From the NCBI GenBank assembly GCA_965263245.1, contig CBDHHR010000996.1, forward strand, positions 1 to 64,000: a stretch of DNA of 64,000 bases. The letters are read 5' to 3'. The position numbers and the translations under genes are program-made. The notes under the pieces are model-generated. The model saw only the letters and a program-made list of their open reading frames with translations. It did no database searches and was not told the origin of the DNA. Source of the stretch: DT-68 sp965263245 (GTDB taxonomy: Bacteria > Bacillota_I > Bacilli_A > Mycoplasmatales > Metamycoplasmataceae). Shown piece by piece: positions 27,492 through 41,233 of the stretch (its first letter is position 1; every line of letters begins with the position of its first letter).

Positions 27492-30400
27492 TTGAGTGTA
27501 ATCCACTGTCTGTACACGCTAGATTTATTTGACACTGTAATCCACTGTCTGTACATGCTAGATTTATTTGACACTGTAATCCACTGTCTGTACATGCTAG
27601 ATTTATTTGACACTGTAGTCCACTGTCTGTACACGCTAGATTTATTTGACACTGTAGTCCACTGTCTGTACACGCTAGATTTATTTGACACTGTAATCCG
27701 CTGTCTGTACACGCTAGATTTATTTGACACTGTAATCCGCTGTCTGTACACACTAGATTTATTTGACACTGTAATCCACTGTCTGTACACGCTAGATTTA
27801 TTTGACACTGTAATCCACTGTCTGTACACGCTAGATTTATTTGACACTGTAATCCACTGTCTGTACACGCTAGATTTATTTGACACTGTAATCCACTGTC
27901 TGTACACGCTAGATTTATTTGACACTGTAATCCACTGTCTGTACACGCTAGATTTATTTGACACTGTAATCCACTGTCTGTACACGCTAGATTTATTTGA
28001 CACTGTAATCCACTGTCTGTACACGCTAGATTTATTTGACACTGTAATCCACTGTCTGTACACGCTAGATTTATTTGACACTGTAATCCACTGTCTGTAC
28101 ACGCTAGATTTATTTGACACTGTAATCCACTGTCTGTACACGCTAGATTTATTTGACACTGTAATCCACTGTCTGTACACGCTAGATTTATTTGACACTG
28201 TAATTCACTGTCTGTACACACTAGATTTATTTGACACTGTAATCCACTGTCTGTACACACTAGATTTATTTGACACTGTAATCCGCTGTCTGTACACGCT
28301 AGATTTATTTGACAGTGTAATCCACTGTCTGTACACGCTAGATTTATTTGACACTGTAGTCCACTGTCTGTACACGCTATATTTATTTGACACTGTAATC
28401 CACTGTCTGTACACACTAGATTTATTTGACACTGTAATCCACTGTCTGTACACACTAGATTTATTTGACACTGTAATCCGCTGTCTGTACACGCTAGATT
28501 TATTTGACAGTGTAATCCACTGTCTGTACACGCTAGATTTATTTGACACTGTAGTCCTCTGTCTGTACACGCTAGATTTATTTGACACTGTAATTCACTG
28601 TCTGTACACGCTAGATTTATTTGACACTGTAATCCACTGTCTGTACACGCTAGATTTATTTGACACTGTAATCCACTGTCTGTACACGCTAGATTTATTT
28701 GACACTGTAGTCCGCTGTCTGTACACGCTAGATTTATTTGACACTGTAATCCACTGTCTGTACACGCTAGATTTATTTGACACTGTAATCCACTGTCTGT
28801 ACACGCTAGATTTATTTGACACTGTAATCCACTGTCTGTACACGCTAGATTTATTTGACACTGTAGTCCACTGTCTGTACACACTAGATTTATTTGACAC
28901 TGTAATCCGCTGTCTGTACACACTAGATTTATTTGACACTGTAATCCGCTGTCTGTACACGCTAGATTTATTTGACACTGTAGTCCGCTGTCTGTACACG
29001 CTAGATTTATTTGACACTGTAATCCACTGTCTGTACACACTAGATTTATTTGACACTGTAATCCACTGTCTGTACACGCTAGATTTATTTGACACTGTAA
29101 TCCGCTGTCTGTACACGCTAGATTTATTTGACACTGTAGTCCGCTGTCTGTACACGCTAGATTTATTTGACACTGTAATCCACTGTCTGTACACGCTAGA
29201 TTTATTTGACACTGTAGTCCGCTGTCTGTACACGCTAGATTTATTTGACACTGTAGTCCACTGTCTGTACACGCTAGATTTATTTGACACTGTAGTCCAC
29301 TGTCTGTACACGCTAGATTTATTTGACACTGTAATCCGCTGTCTGTACAAGCTAGATTTATTTGACACTGTAGTCCGCTGTCTGTACAAGCTAGATTTAT
29401 TTGACACTGTAGTCCGCTGTCTGTACAAGCTAGATTTATTTGACACTGTAGTCCGCTGTCTGTACAAGCTAGATTTATTTGACACTGTAATCCGCTGTCT
29501 GTACACGCTAGATTTATTTGACACTGTAATTCACTGTCTGTACACGCTAGATTTATTTGACATTGTAATCCACTGTCTGTACAAGCTAGATTTATTTGAC
29601 ACTGTAGTCCGCTGTCTGTACAAGCTAGATTTATTTGACACTGTAGTCCGCTGTCTGTACAAGCTAGATTTATTTGACACTGTAATCCGCTGTCTGTACA
29701 CGCTAGATTTATTTGACACTGTAGTCCACTGTCTGTACACGCTAGATTTATTTGACACTGTAATCCACTGTCTGTACACACTAGATTTATTTGACACTGT
29801 AATCCGCTGTCTGTACACACTAGATTTATTTGACACTGTAGTCCACTGTCTGTACACGCTAGATTTATTTGACACTGTAATCCACTGTCTGTACACACTA
29901 GATTTATTTGACACTGTAGTCCACTGTCTGTACACACTAGATTTATTTGACATTGTAATCCACTGTCTGTACACACTAGATTTATTTGACACTGTAATCC
30001 ACTGTCTGTACACACTAGATTTATTTGACACTGTAATCCACTGTCTGTACACACTAGATTTATTTGACATTGTAATCCACTGTCTGTACACGCTAGATTT
30101 ATTTGACACTGTAATCCGCTGTCTGTACACGCTAGATTTATTTGACACTGTAATCCACTGTCTGTACACACTAGATTTATTTGACACTGTAATCCACTGT
30201 CTGTACACGCTAGATTTATTTGACACTGTAATCCGCTGTCTGTACACGCTAGATTTATTTGACACTGTAATCCACTGTCTGTACACACTAGATTTATTTG
30301 ACACTGTAATCCACTGTCTGTACACGCTAGATTTATTTGACACTGTAGTCCGCTGTCTGTACAAGCTAGATTTATTTGACACTGTAATCCGCTGTCTGTA

Positions 30401-32502
30401 CACACTAGATTTATTTGACACTGTAGTCCACTGTCTGTCTAGATTTATTTGACACTGCTAGATTTATTTGACACTGTAGTCCACTGTCTGTACACGCTAG
30501 ATTTATTTGACACTGTAATCCGCTGTCTGTACACGCTAGATTTATTTGACACTGTAGTCCACTGTCTGTACACGCTAGATTTATTTGACACTGTAATCCA
30601 CTGTCTGTACACACTAGATTTATTTGACACTGTAATCCGCTGTCTGTACACACTAGATTTATTTGACACTGTAATTCACTGTCTGTACACGCTAGATTTA
30701 TTTGACACTGTAATCCACTGTCTGTACACGCTAGATTTATTTGACACTGTAATCCACTGTCTGTACACGCTAGATTTATTTGACACTGTAATCCACTGTC
30801 TGTACACGCTAGATTTATTTGACACTGTAATCCACTGTCTGTACACGCTAGATTTATTTGACACTGTAATCCACTGTCTGTACACACTAGATTTATTTGA
30901 CACTGTAGTCCGCTGTCTGTACACGCTAGATTTATTTGACATTGTAATCCACTGTCTGTACACGCTAGATTTATTTGACACTGTAATTCACTGTCTGTAC
31001 ACGCTAGATTTATTTGACACTGTAATCCACTGTCTGTACACGCTAGATTTATTTGACACTGTAATCCACTGTCTGTACACGCTAGATTTATTTGACACTG
31101 TAGTCCACTGTCTGTACACGCTAGATTTATTTGACACTGTAATCCACTGTCTGTACACGCTAGATTTATTTGACATTGTAATCCACTGTCTGTACACGCT
31201 AGATTTATTTGACACTGTAGTCCACTGTCTGTACACGCTAGATTTATTTGACACTGTAATCCACTGTCTGTACACGCTAGATTTATTTGACATTGTAATC
31301 CACTGTCTGTACACGCTAGATTTATTTGACACTGTAATCCACTGTCTGTACACGCTAGATTTATTGACACTGATCCACTGTCTGTACACACTAGATTTAT
31401 TTGACACTGTAGTCCGCTGTCTGTACACGCTAGATTTATTTGACACTGTAATCCACTGTCTGTACACGCTAGATTTATTTGACACTGTAATCCACTGTCT
31501 GTACACGCTAGATTTATTTGACACTGTAATCCACTGTCTGTACACGCTAGATTTATTTGACACTGTAATCCACTGTCTGTACACGCTAGATTTATTTGAC
31601 ACTGTAATCCACTGTCTGTACACGCTAGATTTATTTGACACTGTAATCCACTGTCTGTACACGCTAGATTTATTTGACACTGTAGTCCGCTGTCTGTACA
31701 AGCTAGATTTATTTGACACTGTAGTCCGCTGTCTGTACAAGCTAGATTTATTTGACACTGTAATCCGCTGTCTGTACACGCTAGATTTATTTGACACTGT
31801 AGTCCACTGTCTGTACACGCTAGATTTATTTGACACTGTAATCCACTGTAGTCCACTGCTGTACACACTAGATTTATTTGACACTGTAATCCGCTGTCTG
31901 TACACGCTAGATTTATTTGACACTGTAGTCCACTGTCTGTACACGCTAGATTTATTTGACACTGTAATCCACTGTCTGTACACACTAGATTTATTTGACA
32001 CTGTAGTCCACTGTCTGTACACACTAGATTTATTTGACATTGTAATCCACTGTCTGTACACACTAGATTTATTTGACACTGTAATCCACTGTCTGTACAC
32101 ACTAGATTTATTTGACACTGTAATCCACTGTCTGTACACACTAGATTTATTTGACATTGTAATCCACTGTCTGTACAGGCTAGATTTATTTGACACTGTA
32201 ATCCGCTGTCTGTACACGCTAGATTTATTTGACACTGTAATCCACTGTCTGTACACACTAGATTTATTTGACACTGTAATCCACTGTCTGTACACGCTAG
32301 ATTTATTTGACACTGTAATCCACTGTCTGTACACGCTAGATTTATTTGACACTGTAATCCACTGTCTGTACACGCTAGATTTATTTGACACTGTAATCCA
32401 CTGTCTGTACACACTAGATTTATTTGACACTGTAGTCCGCTGTCTGTACACGCTAGATTTATTTGACACTGTAATCCACTGTCTGTACACACTAGATTTA
32501 CT
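27492..32502. repeat. L4: long higher-order unit
   Basis: This unit is 5,011 bp. The first 2.9 kb matches L1 with no phase break (CTATATTT at offset 883, tetrad at offset 1,856). Irregular junctions then appear at 30438-30470, 31364-31375 and 31847-31860. A second copy of the ACAAGC/GACATTG block follows from about 31684, and a rare ACAGGC monomer is at about 32175, as in L1. The unit ends at an odd join (GATTTACTTTGAC near 32500) and an undeleted boundary. Confidence 0.88.
30438..31860. repeat. Irregular joins in the L4 3' arm
   Basis: Breaks at 30438-30470 (CTGTCTGTCTAG and GACACTGCTAG), 31364-31375 (GATTTATTGACACTGATCC) and 31847-31860 (a GTAGTCCACTG inserted inside a monomer) separate otherwise regular runs. 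Confidence 0.83.
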
Positions 32503-35500
32503 TTGACACTGTAGTCCACTGTCTGTACACGCTAGATTTATTTGACACTGTAATCCACTGTCTGTACATGCTAGATTTATTTGACACTGTAATCCACTGT
32601 CTGTACATGCTAGATTTATTTGACACTGTAATCCACTGTCTGTACACGCTAGATTTATTTGACACTGTAGTCCACTGTCTGTACACGCTAGATTTATTTG
32701 ACACTGTAATCCACTGTCTGTACACGCTAGATTTATTTGACACTGTAATCCGCTGTCTGTACACACTAGATTTATTTGACACTGTAATCCACTGTCTGTA
32801 CACGCTAGATTTATTTGACACTGTAATCCACTGTCTGTACACGCTAGATTTATTTGACACTGTAATCCACTGTCTGTACACGCTAGATTTATTTGACACT
32901 GTAATCCACTGTCTGTACACGCTAGATTTATTTGACACTGTAATCCACTGTCTGTACACGCTAGATTTATTTGACACTGTAATCCACTGTCTGTACACGC
33001 TAGATTTATTTGACACTGTAATCCACTGTCTGTACACGCTAGATTTATTTGACACTGTAATCCACTGTCTGTACACGCTAGATTTATTTGACACTGTAAT
33101 CCACTGTCTGTACACGCTAGATTTATTTGACACTGTAATCCACTGTCTGTACACGCTAGATTTATTTGACACTGTAATCCACTGTCTGTACACGCTAGAT
33201 TTATTTGACACTGTAATCCACTGTCTGTACACGCTAGATTTATTTGACACTGTAATCCACTGTCTGTACACGCTAGATTTATTTGACACTGTAATCCACT
33301 GTCTGTACACGCTAGATTTATTTGACACTGTAATCCACTGTCTGTACACGCTAGATTTATTTGACACTGTAATCCACTGTCTGTACACGCTAGATTTATT
33401 TGACACTGTAATCCACTGTCTGTACACGCTAGATTTATTTGACACTGTAATCCACTGTCTGTACACGCTAGATTTATTTGACACTGTAATCCACTGTTTG
33501 TACACACTAGATTTATTTGACACTGTAATCCACTGTCTGTACACGCTAGATTTATTTGACACTGTAATCCACTGTCTGTACACGCTAGATTTATTTGACA
33601 CTGTAATCCACTGTCTGTACACGCTAGATTTATTTGACACTGTAATCCACTGTCTGTACACGCTAGATTTATTTGACACTGTAATCCACTGTTTGTACAC
33701 GCTAGATTTATTTGACACTGTAATCCACTGTCTGTACACGCTAGATTTATTTGACACTGTAATCCACTGTCTGTACACGCTAGATTTATTTGACACTGTA
33801 ATCCACTGTCTGTACACGCTAGATTTATTTGACACTGTAATCCACTGTCTGTACACACTAGATTTATTTGACACTGTAATCCGCTGTCTGTACACGCTAG
33901 ATTTATTTGACACTGTAATCCACTGTCTGTACACGCTAGATTTATTTGACACTGTAATCCACTGTCTGTACACGCTAGATTTATTTGACACTGTAATCCA
34001 CTGTCTGTACACGCTAGATTTATTTGACACTGTAATCCACTGTCTGCTAGATTTATTTGACACTGTATCCGCTGTCTGTACACGCTAGATTTATTTGACA
34101 CTGTAATCCACTGTCTGTACACGCTAGATTTATTTGACACTGTAATCCACTGTCTGTACACGCTAGATTTATTTGACACTGTAATCCACTGTCTGTACAC
34201 GCTAGATTTATTTGACACTGTAGTCCGCTGTCTGTACACGCTAGATTTATTTGACACTGTAATCCACTGTCTGTACACGCTAGATTTATTTGACACTGTA
34301 ATCCACTGTCTGTACACGCTAGATTTATTTGACACTGTAATCCACTGTCTGTACACGCTAGATTTATTTGACACTGTAGTCCACTGTCTGTACACACTAG
34401 ATTTATTTGACACTGTAATCCGCTGTCTGTACACACTAGATTTATTTGACACTGTAATCCGCTGTCTGTACACGCTAGATTTATTTGACACTGTAGTCCG
34501 CTGTCTGTACACGCTAGATTTATTTGACACTGTAATCCACTGTCTGTACACACTAGATTTATTTGACACTGTAATCCACTGTCTGTACACGCTAGATTTA
34601 TTTGACACTGTAATCCGCTGTCTGTACACGCTAGATTTATTTGACACTGTAGTCCGCTGTCTGTACACGCTAGATTTATTTGACACTGTAATCCACTGTC
34701 TGTACACGCTAGATTTATTTGACACTGTAATCCGCTGTCTGTACACGCTAGATTTATTTGACACTGTAGTCCACTGTCTGTACACGCTAGATTTATTTGA
34801 CACTGTAGTCCACTGTCTGTACACGCTAGATTTATTTGACACTGTAATCCGCTGTCTGTACAAGCTAGATTTATTTGACACTGTAGTCCGCTGTCTGTAC
34901 AAGCTAGATTTATTTGACACTGTAGTCCGCTGTCTGTACAAGCTAGATTTATTTGACACTGTAGTCCGCTGTCTGTACAAGCTAGATTTATTTGACACTG
35001 TAGTCCACTGTCTGTACACGCTAGATTTATTTGACACTGTAATTCACTGTCTGTACACGCTAGATTTATTTGACACTGTAGTCCGCTGTCTGTACACGCT
35101 AGATTTATTTGACACTGTAGTCCGCTGTCTGTACACGCTAGATTTATTTGACACTGTAGTCCACTGTCTGTACACACTAGATTTATTTGACACTGTAATT
35201 CACTGTCTGTACATGCTAGATTTATTTGACACTGTAGTCCACTGTCTGTACACGCTAGATTTATTTGACACTGTAGTCCACTGTCTGTACACACTAGATT
35301 TATTTGACACTGTAATCCACTGTCTGTACACGCTAGATTTATTTGACACTGTAATTCACTGTCTGTACACGCTAGATTTATTTGACACTGTAATCCACTG
35401 TCTGTACACGCTAGATTTATTTGACACTGTAATCCACTGTCTGTACACGCTAGATTTATTTGACACTGTAATCCACTGTCTGTACACGCTAGATTTATTT

Positions 35501-36200
35501 GACACTGTAATTCACTGTCTGTACACGCTAGATTTATTTGACACTGTAATCCACTGTCTGTACACGCTAGATTTATTTGACACTGTAATCCACTGTCTGT
35601 ACACGCTAGATTTATTTGACACTGTAATCCACTGTCTGTACACGCTAGATTTATTTGACACTGTAATCCACTGTCTGTACACGCTAGATTTATTTGACAC
35701 TGTAATTCACTGTCTGTACACGCTAGATTTATTTGACACTGTAATCCACTGTCTGTACACGCTAGATTTATTTGACACTGTAATCCACTGTCTGTACACA
35801 CTAGATTTATTTGACACTGTAATCCACTGTCTGTACACGCTAGATTTATTTGACACTGTAATCCACTGTCTGTACACGCTAGATTTATTTGACACTGTAA
35901 TTCACTGTCTGTACACGCTAGATTTATTTGACACTGTAATCCACTGTCTGTACACGCTAGATTTATTTGACACTGTAATCCACTGTCTGTACACGCTAGA
36001 TTTATTTGACACTGTAATCCACTGTCTGTACACGCTAGATTTATTTGACACTGTAATCCACTGTTTGTACACACTAGATTTATCTGACACTGTAGTCCGC
36101 TGTCTGTACACGCTAGATTTATTTGACACTGTAATCCACTGTCTGTACACGCTAGATTTATTTGACACTGTAGTCCACTGTCTGTACACGCTAGATTTAT
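32503..36200. repeat. S4: short higher-order unit with a long homogeneous run
   Basis: This unit is 3,698 bp. The boundary is undeleted but keeps both ACATGC monomers. From about 32798 to 33840 almost every monomer is the consensus; only the TTTGTACACAC monomer at 33497 and a TTTGTACACGC monomer at about 33691 stand out. The GTAATTCAC and TATCTGAC variants normally found here are gone. A junction at 34044-34071 is followed by the usual S order: tetrad at offset 2,358 and GTAATTCAC at 35197, 35353, 35510, 35705 and 35900, the full 4/4/5/5 pattern. Confidence 0.9.
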
Positions 36201-39200
36201 TTGAGTGTAATCCACTGTCTGTACACGCTAGATTTATTTGACACTGTAATCCACTGTCTGTACATGCTAGATTTATTTGACACTGTAATCCACTGTCTGT
36301 ACATGCTAGATTTATTTGACACTGTAGTCCACTGTCTGTACACGCTAGATTTACTGTCTGTACACGCTAGATTTATTTGACACTGTAGTCCACTGTCTGT
36401 ACACGCTAGATTTATTTGACACTGTAATCCGCTGTCTGTACTGTACACGCTAGATTTATTTGACACTGTAATCCGCTGTCTGTACACACTAGATTTATTT
36501 GACACTGTAATCCACTGTCTGTACACGCTAGATTTATTTGACACTGTAATCCACTGTCTGTACACGCTAGATTTATTTGACACTGTAATCCACTGTCTGT
36601 ACACGCTAGATTTATTTGACACTGTAATCCACTGTCTGTACACGCTAGATTTATTTGACACTGTAATCCACTGTCTGTACACGCTAGATTTATTTGACAC
36701 TGTAATCCACTGTCTGTACACGCTAGATTTATTTGACACTGTAATCCACTGTCTGTACACGCTAGATTTATTTGACACTGTAATCCACTGTCTGTACACG
36801 CTAGATTTATTTGACACTGTAATCCACTGTCTGTACACGCTAGATTTATTTGACACTGTAATCCACTGTCTGTACACGCTAGATTTATTTGACACTGTAA
36901 TTCACTGTCTGTACACGCTAGATTTATTTGACACTGTAATGTCACTGTCTGTACACACTAGATTTATTTGACACTGTAATCCACTGTCTGTACACACTAG
37001 ATTTATTTGACACTGTAATCCACTGTCTGTACACGCTAGATTTATTTGACAGTGTAATCCACTGTCTGTACACGCTAGATTTATTTGACACTGTAGTCCA
37101 CTGTCTGTACACGCTATATTTATTTGACACTGTAATCCACTGTCTGTACACACTAGATTTATTTGACACTGTAATCCACTGTCTGTACACACTAGATTTA
37201 TTTGACACTGTAATCCGCTGTCTGTACACGCTAGATTTATTTGACAGTGTAATCCACTGTCTGTACACGCTAGATTTATTTGACACTGTAGTCCTCTGTC
37301 TGTACACGCTAGATTTATTTGACACTGTAATTCACTGTCTGTACACGCTAGATTTATTTGACACTGTAATCCACTGTCTGTACACGCTAGATTTATTTGA
37401 CACTGTAATCCACTGTCTGTACACGCTAGATTTATTTGACACTGTAGTCCGCTGTCTGTACACGCTAGATTTATTTGACACTGTAATCCACTGTCTGTAC
37501 ACGCTAGATTTATTTGACACTGTAATCCACTGTCTGTACACGCTAGATTTATTTGACACTGTAATCCACTGTCTGTACACGCTAGATTTATTTGACACTG
37601 TAGTCCACTGTCTGTACACACTAGATTTATTTGACACTGTAATCCGCTGTCTGTACACACTAGATTTATTTGACACTGTAATCCGCTGTCTGTACACGCT
37701 AGATTTATTTGACACTGTAGTCCGCTGTCTGTACACGCTAGATTTATTTGACACTGTAATCCACTGTCTGTACACACTAGATTTATTTGACACTGTAATC
37801 CACTGTCTGTACACGCTAGATTTATTTGACACTGTAATCCGCTGTCTGTACACGCTAGATTTATTTGACACTGTAGTCCGCTGTCTGTACACGCTAGATT
37901 TATTTGACACTGTAATCCACTGTCTGTACACGCTAGATTTATTTGACACTGTAGTCCGCTGTCTGTACACGCTAGATTTATTTGACACTGTAGTCCACTG
38001 TCTGTACACGCTAGATTTATTTGACACTGTAGTCCACTGTCTGTACACGCTAGATTTATTTGACACTGTAATCCGCTGTCTGTACAAGCTAGATTTATTT
38101 GACACTGTAGTCCGCTGTCTGTACAAGCTAGATTTATTTGACACTGTAGTCCGCTGTCTGTACAAGCTAGATTTATTTGACACTGTAGTCCGCTGTCTGT
38201 ACAAGCTAGATTTATTTGACACTGTAATCCGCTGTCTGTACACGCTAGATTTATTTGACACTGTAATTCACTGTCTGTACACGCTAGATTTATTTGACAT
38301 TGTAATCCACTGTCTGTACAAGCTAGATTTATTTGACACTGTAGTCCGCTGTCTGTACAAGCTAGATTTATTTGACACTGTAGTCCGCTGTCTGTACAAG
38401 CTAGATTTATTTGACACTGTAATCCGCTGTCTGTACACGCTAGATTTATTTGACACTGTAGTCCACTGTCTGTACACGCTAGATTTATTTGACACTGTAA
38501 TCCACTGTCTGTACACACTAGATTTATTTGACACTGTAATCCGCTGTCTGTACACACTAGATTTATTTGACACTGTAGTCCACTGTCTGTACACGCTAGA
38601 TTTATTTGACACTGTAATCCACTGTCTGTACACACTAGATTTATTTGACACTGTAGTCCACTGTCTGTACACACTAGATTTATTTGACATTGTAATCCAC
38701 TGTCTGTACACACTAGATTTATTTGACACTGTAATCCACTGTCTGTACACACTAGATTTATTTGACACTGTAATCCACTGTCTGTACACACTAGATTTAT
38801 TTGACATTGTAATCCACTGTCTGTACACGCTAGATTTATTTGACACTGTAATCCGCTGTCTGTACACGCTAGATTTATTTGACACTGTAATCCACTGTCT
38901 GTACACACTAGATTTATTTGACACTGTAATCCACTGTCTGTACACGCTAGATTTATTTGACACTGTAATCCGCTGTCTGTACACGCTAGATTTATTTGAC
39001 ACTGTAATCCACTGTCTGTACACACTAGATTTATTTGACACTGTAATCCACTGTCTGTACACGCTAGATTTATTTGACACTGTAGTCCGCTGTCTGTACA
39101 AGCTAGATTTATTTGACACTGTAATCCGCTGTCTGTACACACTAGATTTATTTGACACTGTAGTCCACTGTCTGTACACGCTAGATTTATTTGACACTGT

Positions 39201-41233
39201 AGTCCACTGTCTGTACACACTAGATTTATTTGACACTGTAATCCGCTGTCTGTACACGCTAGATTTATTTGACACTGTAGTCCACTGTCTGTACACGCTA
39301 GATTTATTTGACACTGTAATCCACTGTCTGTACACACTAGATTTATTTGACACTGTAATCCGCTGTCTGTACACACTAGATTTATTTGACACTGACACTG
39401 TCTGTACACGCTAGATTTATTTGACACTGTAATCCACTGTCTGTACACGCTAGATTTATTTGACACTGTAATCCACTGTCTGTACACGCTAGATTTATTT
39501 GACACTGTAATCCACTGTCTGTACACGCTAGATTTATTTGACACTGTAATCCACTGTCTGTACACGCTAGATTTATTTGACACTGTAGTCCACTGTCTGT
39601 ACAAGCTAGATTTATTTGACACTGTAATCCGCTGTCTGTACACGCTAGATTTATTTGACACTGTCCACTGTCTGTACACGCTAGATTTATTTGACACTGT
39701 AATCCACTGTCTGTACACGCTAGATTTATTTGACACTGTAATCCACTGTCTGTACACGCTAGATTTATTTGACACTGTAATCCACTGTCTGTACACGCTA
39801 GATTTATTTGACACTGTAATCCACTGTCTGTACACGCTAGATTTATTTGACACTGTAATCCACTGTCTGTACACGCTAGATTTATTTGACACTGTAATCC
39901 ACTGTCTGTGCTAGATTTATTTGACACTGTAATCCACTGTCTGTACACGCTAGATTTATTTGACACTGTAATCCACTGTCTGTACACGCTAGATTTATTT
40001 GACACTGTAATCCACTGTCTGTACACGCTAGATTTATTTGACACTGTAATCCACTGTCTGTACACGCTAGATTTATTTGACACTGTAATCCACTGTCTGT
40101 ACACGCTAGATTTATTTGACACTGTAATCCACTGTCTGTACACGCTAGATTTATTTGACACTGTAATCCACTGTCTGTACACGCTAGATTTATTTGACAC
40201 TGTAATCCACTGTCTGTACACGCTAGATTTATTTGACACTGTAATCCACTGTCTGTACACGCTAGATTTATTTGACACTGTAATCCACTGTCTGTACACG
40301 CTAGATTTATTTGACACTGTAACACTGTCTGTACACGCTAGATTTATTTGACACTGTAATCCACTGTCTGTACACGCTAGATTTATTTGACACTGTAATC
40401 CACTGTCTGTACACGCTAGATTTATTTGACACTGTAATCCACTGTCTGTACACGCTAGATTTATTTGACACTGATCCGCTGTCTGTACACGCTAGATTTA
40501 TTTGACAATCCACTGTCTGTACACGCTAGATTTATTTGACACTGTAATCCACTGTCTGTACACGCTAGATTTATTTGACACTGTAATCCACTGTCTGTAC
40601 ACGCTAGATTTATTTGACACTGTAATCCACTGTCTGTACACGCTAGATTTATTTGACACTGTAATCCACTGTCTGTACACACTAGATTTATTTGACACTG
40701 TACTGTCTGTACACTGCTAGATTTATTTGACACTGTAATCCACTGTCTGTACACGCTAGATTTATTTGACACTGTAATCCACTGTCTGTACACGCTAGAT
40801 TTATTTGACACTGTAATCCACTGTCTGTACACACTAGATTTATTTGACACTGTAATCCACTGTCTGTACACGCTAGATTTATTTGACACTGTAATCCACT
40901 GTCTGTACACGCTAGATTTATTTGACACTGTAATCCACTGTCTGTACACGCTAGATTTATTTGACACTGTAATCCACTGTCTGTACACGCTAGATTTATT
41001 TGACACTGTAATCCACTGTCTGTACACGCTAGATTTATTTGACACTGTAATCCACTGTCTGTACACGCTAGATTTATTTGACACTGTAATCCACTGTTTG
41101 TACACACTAGATTTATCTGACACTGTAGTCCGCTGTCTGTACACGCTAGATTTATTTGACACTGTAATCCACTGTCTGTACACGCTAGATTTATTTGACA
41201 CTGTAGTCCACTGTCTGTACACGCTAGATTTAT
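36201..41233. repeat. L5: long higher-order unit, homogenised 3' end
   Basis: This unit is 5,033 bp. It has early breaks at about 36355 and 36440 and a junction at about 36939 (AATGTCACTG), then regular L order (CTATATTT at 37112, tetrad at about 38095) up to about 39390. From 39390 to 40720 there are at least seven short-indel junctions within a run of nearly pure consensus monomers, and the second GACATTG/ACAAGC block is reduced to a single ACAAGC (about 39602). The TTTGT/TATCTGAC landmark and TTGAGTG boundary are present at the end. Confidence 0.89.
39390..40720. repeat. Homogeneous run with repeated short deletions, L5 end
   Basis: Nearly all monomers are the consensus. The phase breaks at about 39393, 39661, 39907, 40321, 40472, 40505 and 40700. 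Most joins are between CACTGT, ACTG or CTGT copies, as expected of slippage between short direct repeats. Confidence 0.83.
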
